DNA of 64,000 bases from Porpolomopsis calyptriformis (Eukaryota > Basidiomycota > Agaricomycetes > Agaricales > Hygrophoraceae), in NCBI GenBank assembly GCA_951640195.1, contig OX621171.1:744001-808000 (forward strand), in the 5' to 3' direction. The notes under the pieces were generated by a model that saw nothing but the letters and a program-made list of their open reading frames with translations, had not been told where the DNA came from and did not search any database. Shown here piece after piece: positions 45,928-56,553 of the stretch (position 1 is the stretch's first letter; every line of letters begins with the position of its first letter). Made by a program: the position numbers and the translations under genes.

Positions 45928-45964
45928 TCTCCTCCTCACTGAAATGTTGACTGTCCTCAGTCAA

Positions 45965-46143
45965 TCACGTGATTTGCTGGTAATTGCCAAGGTGCATTTA
46001 TTGTTGGAGAAATGGTTTGTACCTTGTTGAGCTCGTGAGGCAAACACATGAAGAAGTACAAGGTAATGACGAGTATTTATGTACAAGTGCATAGACCAGT
46101 ATCTACAGAGCACTGACGCTCATCCAAAACCAACATTTATAAG
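45965..46143 (+). promoter_or_regulatory. Putative promoter of the E1-prime antisense gene
   Basis: TCACGTGA at 45965-45972 and TTTATAAG at 46136-46143 precede the ATG at 46234. In E1 they lie about 25 bp apart; here a 134-bp insertion separates them. Confidence 0.5.
46002..46135. mobile_element. 134-bp solo mini-LTR-like insertion
   Basis: The insert begins TGTTGGAGAA and ends CCAACA, with inverted TGTTGG/CCAACA ends, and is flanked by a perfect 5-bp duplication TTTAT (45997-46001 and 46136-46140). E1 lacks it: there the bases read GCATTTATAAGTGTG straight through. Size and ends suggest a miniature LTR retroelement (TRIM) solo LTR. Confidence 0.8.
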
Positions 46144-46233
46144 TGTGACAACTGTGTCACATTCCTCTTCAGACACAACTGTCTTCCAAATTGTATACCA
46201 CAATGCCAAGAAAACCACATCAAGTCTTTCAAG

Positions 46234-47763
46234 ATGTCAAAGAATGTAATAACTATTGCAAAACAGAAGATCAGTGACCAGATGAAGTTGCTTCCAGATG
46301 GGGTTGCTGAGCCTGAAGATTACAAAATCTGGGGGCAACAGTTCTGCAAGTTACTAGTAAGTCTCATGTTTTTAATCATTTTTCTTCACTAATCCATCTC
46401 TTTAGATCGCATATAATTAGGTCGTGAAGGCCCTGAAAGAGACATCAATGGACAACGAGGTTATCACATGGCAAAAGGAGGCCCGCAAGACCTTCAATGC
46501 TTTTGAAGAATGAGGGTGGATGGAGTGGGTGGGGGAGATGTTGATGCCAAGACTGGCAGAGGTGGTGCATCGGGAGGTCGAAGAGAAAGCGGAGGCAGAG
46601 AGGGTAGAGTGAGAGCGAGCAGAGCGCGAAGAATGGGAGAAACGAGAGGAATGCAAGCAGGTCGGGAGGGCGGAATGGGAGGTGCAAGAGAAGCGCGAGT
46701 GGGTCAAGAGGGTGGAACAGGAGGTGCGAGAGAAGTGGGAGTGAGAAGAATGGGAGGAATGGGAGTAGGAGGTACAAGACATGGAGGACCAGAAGCAGGT
46801 GGAGGAAGCCTATGAGAGGCTCCTCCAGCTGCTTCTGGACCAAAAGATCGATGAGGAGGAGTTCCATTGAGAAATGGAAAAGGTGGCAGGCAAAGGTGGA
46901 CTGAAGGCAGTGGAGGTGTTGGCAGACATGCCAGACACAACGGGGGCAACAACAGAGATGACGGAGGATAGGCACCAGCTCTTGGACGGTGAAGAAGAGT
47001 CGGCAGCAGCAGCGCAATTGCTGACTGCCAAGGAAACCATAGAAAGGTCGAAGGCAGCCTATCGGGAGAGGATGGCAGAGAAGGGTTGGTCCCTTCCAGT
47101 GATGATAATGCAGGAGTACCACAAGCAAAAAGCAATGGAGGAAACCCTGCACCCAGTCGAGGGCAAGGTAAGTTCTTTTCTCTTTTCTCTTATTTTTGTT
47201 TTACTAATGGACTCTTTTATTTCATAGTGTGATTTTTGCGAAAAGGTCAGCACTGAGTGCAAGATCAACCCTGCCAATCCATTATGTGTCAAGTGTGTAA
47301 TGGATAAGTGTGGATGCTATTGGAAGGGGGAAATGCAGCTAGGCAAGAAGTTCAAGCTGCAGCCCAAGGCAGAATTGAAGAGTGCAAACAAGTCAGTGAT
47401 GGTGGGAGGATTGTCAAAGGGGGTTCGGAAATTAGCGAGGGCTGTGTCTCATAAGTTTTTCTTTTTCTATTGTTTTCTTTATTCTTTCTAACTAATTCTT
47501 TTCCAGGTCCTGTGGTTTATATCGATGAGACCCTGCCCTTGGAGGAGGAGAAGGTGGGTGAGAGTTCAAAGGGAATGACATGGTCGATCGCAGGTTAGAA
47601 AGGAAAGGCAAAGGCAGTGGCTGCTGATGAAGACAAGTTGCGAGAGGTTTTAGCAGCAATCATGGAGGAGAAAGCATGTGTAAAGGTATAGATCGTCATT
47701 CTCCAAGAGATTTTAAGGGGTTTAGAAGAGAAGGAAGAGGAAATGGTCTTGGACCAATTGTAG
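46234..47763 (+). pseudogene. E1-prime antisense gene: coiled coil plus Zn2Cys6-like cluster
   Basis: The frame starts MSKNVITIAKQKISDQMK and runs to CKLL at a GTAAGT donor. The next exon (about 46430-47168) is a coiled coil (EWEKREECKQVGRAEWEVQE; AYERLLQLLLDQKIDEEEFH) followed by DMPDTTGATTEMTEDRHQLL and an intron (GTAAGTTC...TTTCATAG). The third exon opens CDFCEKVSTEC and CVKCVMDKCGC, again C-x2-C-x6-C-x8-C-x2-C-x6-C, with basic residues after it. The last exon reads PVVYIDETLPLEEE and ends EEMVLDQL-stop at 47763. The pol stop on minus is at 47893-47895, 129 bp away. Stops are few (TAG, TGA) and the cysteines are all kept. Confidence 0.78.
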
Positions 47764-47892
47764 ATTTTTATTTGTCTTGTATAATTTTGTAGCCTCTAGT
47801 CTTCTCCTCTTTAAAATTGTATTTTTGTTTCTAAAAAAAATAAAAGAAAGACTTGAAATGAAAAAGATTGCATAGAGATTTATTACAGCAGG

Positions 47893-49626
47893 TTACAAGT
47901 CCTCGATCACAACGCTATCAAGTGGTTCGCTAGTTAGCAAATGTTCCATGTCTCTAAGTCGTGAAGTCGATATGTCAAGGAATCATTCGGGAATTGCAAT
48001 CAATCTTCAAGTGAAGTATGGGATAACTCTAAACACAGTGATCAGACGATGTAAGATGGATCTATCAAGCTCTGTGATGATATAAGCTTTTCCTAGGTTT
48101 CAGGATATCACGACTAGGGGTCCTAGGTATCGAGGATGCATCTTTCAATTGAGAGACTTCTTGATCTTCATGTTCTGAATGAGTATGAGATTGCCAGTTT
48201 TGAAGTTGTAGTCACGAATGGTCTTTTTGTGTCTCTTCTCAAATCGTATGGTGGATCATAGGTGAGCAGCGAGCACCTTTAATCGAAGTTGCTCTAAGTT
48301 AGTGTCTCATTTTTGTAGAGCAATCATGCGTTGCGATATTAGATCAGTCATTGAGAGAACTGAATCTGGAGCAGGAAGGAGATATATTGCTTCAGAAATA
48401 TTTAAAGGAAGCAATGGCTGTAATCCAGTGACAGCAAAATAGGGTGAGCATCCCAATTGCTTTCGGGTAGTGACATGCTCAGCCCAGAATACAGAGTAGG
48501 CTCTGATCAACCATTGTTTCTGATCGCCATTGACAGCTTTGAATACTGATTGTCGTACATCAAAGAGAGATCATTCAACTATTCTGTTCACTTGAGAGTT
48601 GTATCCACTGATGTGAATGTGGTTGATTCGATAGCACTTGGTGAGGTGATCTACAGCTCGTAAGAAGGCTGTTCCATTGTCTGTGATGATTTCTTGAAGA
48701 GAGCCCCAGTGACAGATTATATCCTTGAAGATCCATTTGCCAATTGATTTCACTGTTTCTGAATGAAGCATTCGGAATTTGGGATAGTGGGTGAGGGAGC
48801 ATCATCCTTGGACTATATATTAAAAAGGACTAGATCAGGGCATATGCATAGTGTCGATGTAGATTTTGGTGAATAGGGGAGCTGGCATGGAGATGGTTGG
48901 AGGAATGAGGGCTTGCGTGGTTTGGCGGACCTGACAGGTATAACATGTCCGAATGAACCAGACTATGTCGGGGGCTATATAAGGCCACCAGAAATGTTCA
49001 GAAACAATCGATTGAGTAGTGAAAATGGCCTTGTAGCCTGTTCGATCGTGAAGTTCTATCATGATCACTAATTGGCGATCCAGATCAATGACTAATTTAT
49101 GAGCGCCTTGTCTATCTTTTTGCCATAGTTGGTCATTGTTGATAAAGAACTCTTCGCAGTATCGTATAAAGCTCACGTAGTCATTGTCAGACATGTTGCT
49201 TGGTCGTTTGAGATCTGAGAGCCATTTTCAAATGAGGATAAGTCATTGATTGACTTGTTGAGCTGCTTCCGATTGTGGAATGATGTTGTAGGAATCAGTA
49301 TGTGGATGGATAGGGTCCTCCTCCTCCTCACTGGAATGTTTACTCTGCGAGTAAACTGAGGTTGGCGATTGGAGGGTTTTCGTTCGGGGTGTGGGCAAAT
49401 TGTTGATATGGTGCATTAATCTGTGGACACAATTGATCCAATTGTTGAAGTCTTTATCAATCAGCTCTTCGTCGTTTTGGTCATCAGGCTGTTGGGGGCA
49501 TCGAGAGAGACCATTGGGACCATGGTTCAATCCAGTAATGTGTACCAAGGTAAAATGGAATGTTAGGATCACTACAATCCATCTGTTAATACTAGCCTGG
49601 GGTGTGATGTCTGGGTTCACTAGCAT
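47893..49626 (-). pseudogene. E1-prime integrase region of pol
   Basis: The minus strand carries ASINRWIVVILTFHFTLVHI, NHGPNGLSRCPQQPDDQND, an acidic HSSEEEEDPIHP, the zinc region ending CYTCQVRQ, IYIDTMHMP, ITDNGTAFLRAVDHLTKCY and NSQVNRIVE. The end matches the E1 GPY/F-like module. Several stops interrupt. Read through here, the site that E2 occupies in E1 is intact (LVHITGLNHGPNG, about 49560-49520). Confidence 0.87.
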
Positions 49627-51260
49627 TCCTTTGATATAGTGAGCGTCAACTTCTATAATCAGGTTCCGAACGCCAATGAGGTAGAGTCGAAGCGATCGTA
49701 AGGCTCAATAGAGACTGTAGATTTCAAGTTTCGGCTGAGAGAACCTTCTTTCTTGATCATTCAACATTGATACAACTGGGCTGGGCCTGAGCCCTCCAGA
49801 AGTGCAAGTTCAGAGGGAATGTGGTGGTTACATACAAAGGCTTCTTCTCTCGTTACATGTCACATACTACTGTAACTAGTCAAATCATGAATCAACACAT
49901 ACAAATCAAGAATTGGAGCCTAAAGGACCAATGGGTTGTATCAATGTGATCAAACCGAATTGATTATAGTACCTTTTCTTCAGGTTGTCAGGATCGCATT
50001 GGCATAGGTGAAAGCCAATAGCAATATAGGAGGTGTCGATGGTGAGTATTACAGGAGCGTCAGAAGTATAATTGAGGACTCATAGAGTGGGCAATTCTAG
50101 AAGGGCTTGTTTTAGGTCTTCTTGAGTAGTGAGCTGATCGGGACTGAATTCGAAGGGCATATCTTTCCTAGTGAGCTTGACTAGGTAGTGTACTCGATGT
50201 GCAAAGTTGCGAATAAAAATTCAAATAATGCCAATAGTGCTAAGGAAGGCTCAAACTTTGGAGAGGTCTTTACAAGGACCCCAGTTTCGGATTGCAGATA
50301 CATGCGATTCGTCAGGTAGTTATCCTAAGTGAGTACATCAATGTCCAAGAATGGTGGTTTCTTCTGCACACAAGAACAATTTATAGCCTGACATGGTTCC
50401 ACTACAATACTTCATTTGCTAGACTATTCAATTGAGATTCCCAAAGTGTTCCCATACAAATCATCGAATTCCATTGTTCTCTCAAATCATTTCATAGGAT
50501 CCATCAGGTAATATGTATTAAGTTGCAGGTCCCTTCACAGGGATATCATTGATATAGGGGATTGTAAACTTAGGAATCTCTGGTTGGAGGATATAGGTGA
50601 TGTTGTTGTGAAAAACTGGCACAGAATTTGTCTATCCCATGGGTAGGGTTACTAGTTGATGAGCCCCATAGGGTGTTTGGAACGTGGTTAGATTGCGAGA
50701 TGAAGGTGCGATCACTCGTTCATCATATCTGATGTAAAGATTGAATATAGCGCCACAGGATCATTAGCCGAACTGTTTAGCCAAGTGTTTGGGAATTGGC
50801 GTGACTCCCAAGTGTCAAATTGTAACTTGATTGAGTGGTTTGAGACTATGAACAATTCTAAGTTCTTTCCCTCCTTTCTTTAGAATGGTGAACCATTGCG
50901 ATCAGTAGGAGGAGTTTGAAGGTTTGTAGACACCAGCGTCAATTTTTTGCTGGATAACTTTGCAGACTTTATGATAGATACCTGGGGGAATTGGAATATT
51001 CTTCTGCACCCAAGGTGTATGTGGTACGACTGGAAGGTCAACAGGAGGGAAAAAGTTGGATCCAAAATGTCCTCATTCGGAGTCGTTCCAGGCGAAGGCG
51101 GGATCTTGCTTTCTCATGAAATCATGAAGGAGGGCCCTTTCCTGAGGCCAAAGGAAATCTCCAGGGTGAGCTTTATCGAAAAGCTCCTTTTGTTCAATCA
51201 TATATCATTCAGTTGGAGTAAATGTTAGGGGGTTCAGGTCAAGTATTGGCATATCCGCGA
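49627..51260 (-). pseudogene. E1-prime reverse transcriptase and RNase H
   Basis: The minus frame follows E1 closely: FLWPQERALLHDFMRK near 51130, YINDIPVKGP near 50555-50530 (one of two catalytic aspartates lost), and RNase H from about 50060. A 176-bp insertion (49768-49943) cuts RNase H between TLND-like coding and the ERRFSQPKLEIYSL block. Stops are frequent between 50200 and 50850. Confidence 0.83.
49768..49943. mobile_element. 176-bp insertion with E1-LTR-like inverted ends
   Basis: The insert begins TGATACAACTGGG and ends GGGTTGTATCA, so its two ends are inverted copies of each other and resemble the start of the E1 LTR. The flanks ACAT and ATGT are a plausible 4-bp duplication with two transitions. 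E1 reads through this site without it. ATTGGAGCCTAAAGG inside (about 49911) resembles the E1/E2 primer-binding region, so a miniature non-autonomous element is possible. Confidence 0.6.
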
Positions 51261-51279
51261 GTGGATTGCCAAGGATTTT

Positions 51280-52010
51280 TCAGATTATTCGGAATTTATT
51301 AGGGAGTTCAGCTACTACGGAGTGAACTTTCTTTAACACAGGTTTGTATTTCTTTTTTGATGCAAGGAAGGTTGCAATTTCCATCAATTGATGGAGACAG
51401 TCGGAATCGGAAGGTCGATCACTAGTCAATTGAGATTTAGAGATAAGGTTGGGAAGGTCACAAGTAGATAAATAAGCATGGGAAACTGTTGAAACTTTAT
51501 TTGATATGTGTAAAGATGCACAGGAATTGACAGATAGCATAGATGTAGCGTGGTCGTAATCTAGAATTATTGTGATCTCTCCTTGATCGGGAATCAAATC
51601 CTCAATGAGAGAAAATCTGAACAATGTTTTGGTAGACCTTGTGGAACTGTCAGAATCGTGACAGTCCTTCTGCTATTCGGATCGCAAATAGTGATCATCT
51701 GGTTTTCATCAGTGAAATTCTTGACAAGGCTTTGTGCTAACATGTCAAACAGTCTTCCAAGCAATATATTGTAGGTGGGAGCATAAATAACATGGATCTG
51801 AAGGTAGAGGGTTATGTTGCTGATCTGACAGGGGATGTTCCTCGTGAGACCTAAAGATTGGTCTATTTTGCCATTGGCCGATTGCATGTTGAGTTGAATA
51901 GTTAGGTCATAGATTAGCCCTAGATCATGGCAAATGGCTTTGGACATAGCAATTATCTGAGATCCAGGATTGATGATACATTCAATTGTTTCTTTATGAT
52001 TGATCAACAT
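51280..52010 (-). pseudogene. E1-prime aspartic protease-like region
   Basis: The minus frame reads IECIINPGSQIIAMSKAICH, NMQSANGKIDQSLGLTRNIP and ILLGRLFDMLAQSLV, then FSLIEDLIPDQGEITIILDY. As in E1, the expected active-site Asp is Asn (NPGS). The following segment to 51280 (KKYKPVLKKVHSVVAELPNK) links to RT. Confidence 0.75.
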
Positions 52011-52550
52011 GATGATCGATTGGAGAGTGTGCGATTCTTTTGCGATAGTAACAGTGTGAGGAGTTTCATCAGATGAGAGAGTATTTAGGTAAGACTTGTA
52101 GGGGTTAGGAACAGTGATTGAACAATCATTGTCATTGTAATAGGGGAGAGCATTGTTTAGAATTGCTTCTACTTTGATGGTTTTGACCGTAATCAGTTGA
52201 CTAGTAGGTTGAGTCCATTTAGGGGTTACTACCTCTCGAACCTTTAATCAAACTTTAGGTGAGAGGGATAGTAACTCTTCAGGGGAAAGTGTGATGCAAG
52301 GGGTTTTCATTGAACAGGTATAGATGTTGGAAGCAATTTTCGAGTCTTGAATCAGCACTTGGGTATGGTATGAGGGGTCTTTGTCTCTCTTCCCCATTGG
52401 AGAGCCAAAGTTTCGGACATGGGGTGGTACATAGTTGGACTCTTTTGCTTTCGAGAATAGATGTTCCTATGTAGCTAGTTGAGTCAGGGTGGTTGCAATT
52501 GGAGCGCTTGATGGTTTGTCAGCCCCTTTCTCTTTTTCCAGTTCCTGTCA

Positions 52551-53747
52551 TCAAGGCCAAACAATCTCTACTCCATTGAATGTCTTTTTGCTCCTTAACA
52601 TGAAAATCTCTTTTTTGAGAGCAGCGATCCATTCGTCGGTGGATAGTTGGTAAGTTTCGGTTGCTAGATTGCGATTAATACTAGCTGAAATTCTGTACAT
52701 CATTCCAGCAGTCGGAGTTGGGTTTTGCTTATACCATTCATCCATTCGTTCTTTCAAGGTTTTTCCCAGCATTTTCTGGGGGACAAACCTGTCATTTGGG
52801 AGTATGATCCTTCCTTTGAAGTTTTTCTTGCATCGACTGTTTTGAATATATTTGTGATAGGTCAGGCAGCTTCCAATGAAATGATCAGGACTTCCACAGA
52901 AGATGCAAGTTTTTAGCTCAAATGGGTTGGGAGCATTGGGTCATTGTTCTGAAGATTGTGGCAATCGAGGGAGTGGGTTTTGTTTTAGGGGACCTCTATT
53001 GTCCAGGGTTTTGATGAGTGTTGTCATAAGTTTTTCCATGAAGACACTGAGGTCTTCTTGCTTAGTGGCAGGGGCAGTAGTTATTATAGAGGGTATAGTT
53101 TCACACGGTAGGAAAGTGTTCAGAGATATTCTGTAGAGAATAAAATGAGCTGCCTCATTAATATCATTTACCCTGTAAGGATCGTCAGGGAAGTGATTGG
53201 GGAACTTGATTTCCAGTTGTTGAATGATTCTAGACCAGAGTTCAGGTTGGAATCCTCGGATGAAAGCACGACTTTGTTCTGCTTCAGAGATTCTGTTCTT
53301 TGATTGCAGGAATTTGGTAGTCGCAAGGAATGATTGGAAATATGCTCTGAGTTTGTTCGTATTCATGATTCCTAGTCGAAGCTGTTCTCCAACTATCTTG
53401 TCCATATCAGCGATGGACCACTTTCAATTATCTTCTGATCCTGGGTAGAGCTTATAGATGGCGGCAACAAATTCATCAAACGTGTGTCCAGCTTGGAACT
53501 CTGTTTGGTATTCCCACAGTTCGGAGGTATCAATATCAATGTATTTGCAGGCATAAGTCTTCTTAGCATTGTCGTCATTGATGCTACAGTTAGTGAAAAG
53601 ACCTCTGAGGTCTTGAAAGTATCTTTGAAGTTCTCGAGGTTGTTCAGGATTGAACTTTGGGGTGGTTGAGTGACTGTGAGTGGGCATAACTAGAGTTAGT
53701 GGAGTTGTCATATTTGTCATAGAAATAGAAGATAATGACAAAAGCAA
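52551..53747 (-). pseudogene. E1-prime Gag
   Basis: From the ATG near 53729 the minus frame reads FNPEQPRELQRYFQDLRGLF, ACKYIDIDTSELWEYQTEFQ and DKIVGEQLRLGIMNTNKLRA, with fewer stops than the E1 copy (TGA at about 53429, one near 52943). The CCHC knuckle CIFCGSPDHFIGSC is kept at about 52909-52868. The C-terminal part reads MLGKTLKERMDEWYKQ. E1 and E1-prime together show which stops are private to each copy. Confidence 0.87.
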
Positions 53748-53978
53748 TAAGGTAGAGGATAGTTCATCGGGTGAATTGGGATAATTGATTGAAATTGGGT
53801 TTCAATTTATTGGAGAGTTGGGAAGTGTTAGTTGGGTCAGATTGATGTTCCAAGTGAATCTATCTCATAGGGTTGTACTTTGAGTGACTCAATTGTGTGT
53901 CAGGAATGGCAGTTCAAAGGACTGTGTCGAAGGAATCTTTTAAGATTTATTAGTGGACCCTTGTGGTAGGCTCCAAAA

Positions 53979-54576
53979 TGATATGTCTGCTTCATGTATG
54001 AGAACCAAACACAGAACAAGGTGTGAGGATGACTATAAAGAGTCTTGACACAGTCTATGATCGATGATCGTAGAAAGGAAGCCTTTGATCATTCACGAAT
54101 GTGATTAATCAGGGGATTGGGAGAATCAGAGAATTGAAAGAGGAAGTTGAGAAGAAGTCTTAGAGGATCTAGACTTGAGAGTGAGAGAGAAACAAATATC
54201 TAACTTGTTGGATCACTAGCTACAACATACAGTATATATATCTTCTAGTACAATGAACCCTTTGAGTGTATATGATAAAAGGGGAGCCTCTCTAATAATC
54301 TAAGGGGAAAGTAGTGAATGGGAATGAAGAAGTTGAATGAAAAGGGAGAAATAGAAGAGAAATGATGCCTTTGAATAGTGTCTTCCCATTGATATACAAA
54401 CTTTCATTTGTGTTCAGAAAGCTTCGATCATGTTCAGAGAGTTTGATGATTCTCAAACTCATTCAGGACTTTCGGGAGCTTTCAGGGGCATTCAGAGGGT
54501 TCAGGTTCGTGTTCGAAGGACTTGATAGGCATCTAGTATTCATATATGGTGCTCAGGGGACAGAGGGGTTGTATCA
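53979..54576 (-). repeat. E1-prime 5' LTR
   Basis: On plus it runs TGATATGTCTGC...GGTTGTATCA (598 bp). The leader before it on plus (TGGTAGGCTCCAAAA) is the reverse of the TTTTGGAGCC primer-binding region, with changes. The target duplication CCAA follows. Confidence 0.92.
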
Positions 54577-55021
54577 CCAAATGGATGACTTTTTCAGCAT
54601 CGATGAACATCTCTATAATCCTATTACTAATTCTAATAGCGAAGGTTATAAACTGCTAACAATCACTGATAACATTGACACCATTGTCCCCCTTACTCCA
54701 ATCGAAGTTGATCAACTCCTAGACTCTGATTTCGATGCTTCTATTCTCCTCCCTCACCTTCCTTCCAACATATGTCAAGTATAGATCTATAAAAAAACCC
54801 TGGTCAATGCTATCACCATCATCTTACAACTTAATAACCAAGGTCAAGCACTCTGTACTTGCCAATTAGTCCACCCTCTCTCTGCTCTGGAAATCCAACA
54901 ATGATACAATCATTACCTCCCTGCCATTCCTTGTTGCACACCATGATAGCTCCTATGAGACTGCTCGAGGCATCTCCAATACCTATGCTAACCTCACGCA
55001 GATGTGATTCTAAAGGGAGAG
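54577..55021 (+). pseudogene. Unrecognised coding remnant, possibly retroelement Gag or Pol
   Basis: The plus strand reads MDDFFSIDEHLYNPITNSNS, TIVPLTPIEVDQLLDSDFDA and later ALCTCQLVHPLSALEIQQ, then SYETARGISNTYANLTQM just before AAAGGGAGAG. It looks like the tail of an element's coding region next to a polypurine tract. The coding probably began left of E1-prime, since the frame reads IRVI up to 45327. I do not recognise the family. Confidence 0.4.
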
Positions 55022-55375
55022 TGATATTATGATGTATCCTTTTTTATCTTATCATGGACTCTTCTAATCTTATCTTATCCTTCCACCACTTTCCTTTTTC
55101 ATCCCATTCTATATTTATCTTTATAGATTAGAGGGGTATCCACTATTAGTTGATGATGCTGTGCTCCACATTCCACAGCAACACACAGTAGCTGAGTCAG
55201 TATTAGTCAGCCATTCCATGGATTGAAGTTGAGTCATCACAATTCAGACTCAGACTAGGTATATAAGTAGTGTAGTCAAAGTTTGTACTCTAGTTTCAAT
55301 CTCAACAAAGATACCCCCCTTTGGTTATTCAGCCAAGATCTCTGTTCTTTCTGTTGAGCCCCTTAAGCATGACTG
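55022..55375 (+). repeat. LTR-like sequence after a polypurine tract
   Basis: After AAAGGGAGAG the sequence starts TGATATTATGATG. It contains AGGTATATAAGTAG at about 55257 (TATA-like), TCTCAACAAAGATA, and ends near TTGAGCCCCTTAAGCA. Layout matches a gypsy LTR, but there is no second copy and the right boundary is uncertain. Confidence 0.45.
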
Positions 55376-55389
55376 GGAGACCCTGTGCC

Positions 55390-55625
55390 TTAACATGAAC
55401 TGGAATTCAAGATCTCTAAAATCCTAGACTTGAAAATTGATAATAGGTGTTGTTTATGCAAACTATTATATTTGGTTCATTGGGAAGGCTATGAAGGTAC
55501 TAATAAAGAAACCTCTTGGATCCTTGCAACTGAGCTAGGACATGCTTCATAACTCATCTTGGAGTTCCACTCCACTTATCCAGACAAACCTGGACCCCTC
55601 TATTGATTTCTTTCACTCTCATTTA
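55390..55625 (+). pseudogene. E4 gypsy integrase end: chromodomain
   Basis: The plus frame reads ILDLKIDNRCCLCKLLYLVH, WEGYEGTNKETSWILATELG and EFHSTYPDKPGP. This fits a retroelement chromodomain: Y-L-V-x-W-x-G-Y, a conserved Trp after a short spacer and a helix ending HSTYPDKPGP. Such domains read histone marks and end the integrase of chromoviruses. Only this 3' end of pol is left; the LTR-like sequence just upstream may be an insertion that cut it. Confidence 0.7.
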
Positions 55626-55654
55626 ATTCTTTTTCTTCAATTCAAAAAATCTAT

Positions 55655-56383
55655 TTATTCCATTAAAGAGGCTAGCTCTGAGTCTCTAATAGTTTCCTCC
55701 TCTGACATCTCTGACACCTCTGAACTTTCTCTGCTTTCTCCATTATCCCTATAGTCTCTATCCAACAACTCCTCAGTCCTTTCCATAGACTCCCTTATCC
55801 TCTTTATTTCTATCCTCATCTTCCTCATCTCCCCCCAAACTCCCTGTAACTCCGCTCTCAAATTCTCCACCTCTATCAATTCCACATTCCCTCATTTTCT
55901 CTTCCCTCCATGCTCTGGTTCCTCCATGGTGGTCCAGGTGCATTTTCTTTTTGCTGGTTCTTCCCCAACCTAGCACTTGCCCTTCACAAGCTAGTAAGCT
56001 GTGCAGCTCTAGGCCTTCCCTGCTCTGGTTGGCTATACATACTCCTCTGCACTCCCTTTCCTGATGCAAGGCTTGCATGGAGCCCTCCTAGACAACTCCA
56101 GTCAGCTCTGGAATAAAAAATAAATAATTTACGGTCTTCTGATCTTGGCCTCTTAGCCTAGTCTATCCTCCTCTTCCATCTCTGCCTGCTCTGCTGCTCA
56201 AGCTGCCTCCTTTGCCCTCCTTGCTGCCTCCTTTTTTGCAGCCTTGGCTGCCTTTCTAGCCACTCATCATTCTTCACCTAACTGCTGCTCTTCCTCCACT
56301 TATTTCTCCACTTCCTTATACTCTCATCATTCTTCATCTTCAAGCTGCGTGAGTTGGGCTTGGATCTCTTGATGAGTGGGCAT
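55655..56383 (-). pseudogene. E4 antisense gene: coiled coils flanking a decayed Cys cluster
   Basis: From the ATG at 56383 the minus frame reads MPTHQEIQAQLTQLEDEE, then an Ala/Lys/Glu helix (AAKAAKKEAARRAKEAA) with several stops. An intron follows (GTAAATTATT...TTATTCCAG, about 56123-56099), then APCKPCIRKG, PTRAGKA, SCTAY and KGKC, a C-x2-C ... C-x2-[C to Y]-x6-C array. A second coiled coil (NLRAELQGVWGEMRKMRIEI) and an acidic Ser-rich tail end at 55655. This is the same plan, position and orientation as the antisense genes of E1 and E2, in a different element family. From memory, similar Cys-cluster plus coiled-coil proteins are common hypothetical proteins in Agaricomycetes. Confidence 0.6.
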
Positions 56384-56553
56384 TGTTAATGAAGAAGGGT
56401 AGTCAACCAGATGCACTTATATATATTCCAATTTCAAACTCCAATGATTCTCTGAAATTCTACTACATTCCTAAACTCCAATTTCTTGGCTATTACCAAA
56501 TATGGTCAAGTCCAGTATGTGGTCTTGAGGGCTTGCCATTAAGAGGGAGATAC

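Larger units (their letters stand above)
45328..54576 (-). mobile_element. E1-prime: second full-length E1-family element, reversed
   Basis: LTRs of about 600 bp (45328-45927 and 53979-54576) bound a 9.25-kb element with gag and pol on minus and the antisense gene on plus. The target duplication is CCGA (45324-45327) versus CCAA (54577-54580), 4 bp with one transition. It carries two small insertions absent from E1: 134 bp at 46002-46135 and 176 bp at 49768-49943. It shows the uninterrupted E2 target site. Stops are common but fewer in gag than in E1. Confidence 0.94.

Noticed and set aside
46445..47152. Leu/His-rich minus-strand frame of 235 codons
   Set aside because: The equivalent shadow opposite the E1-prime antisense gene.
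49768..49943. Calling the 176-bp insertion a classical DNA-transposon MITE
   Set aside because: The ends are E1-LTR-like (TG...CA) and the likely duplication is 4 bp, so a retroelement derivative fits at least as well. Left open.
7718..54400. A recurring antisense frame of about 60 codons (MPLNSVFPLIYKLSF...) at 7718, 16386, 33311, 38478, 45706 and 54362
   Set aside because: It is part of the E1-family LTR and recurs because the LTR recurs. Residues vary freely between copies and there is no sign of selection.
54577..55021. Missing 5' half of the copia element to the right of E1-prime
   Set aside because: The minus strand there shows no copia integrase or gag motifs. The plus strand carries a different coding remnant, so the copia copy was already truncated near 45290.
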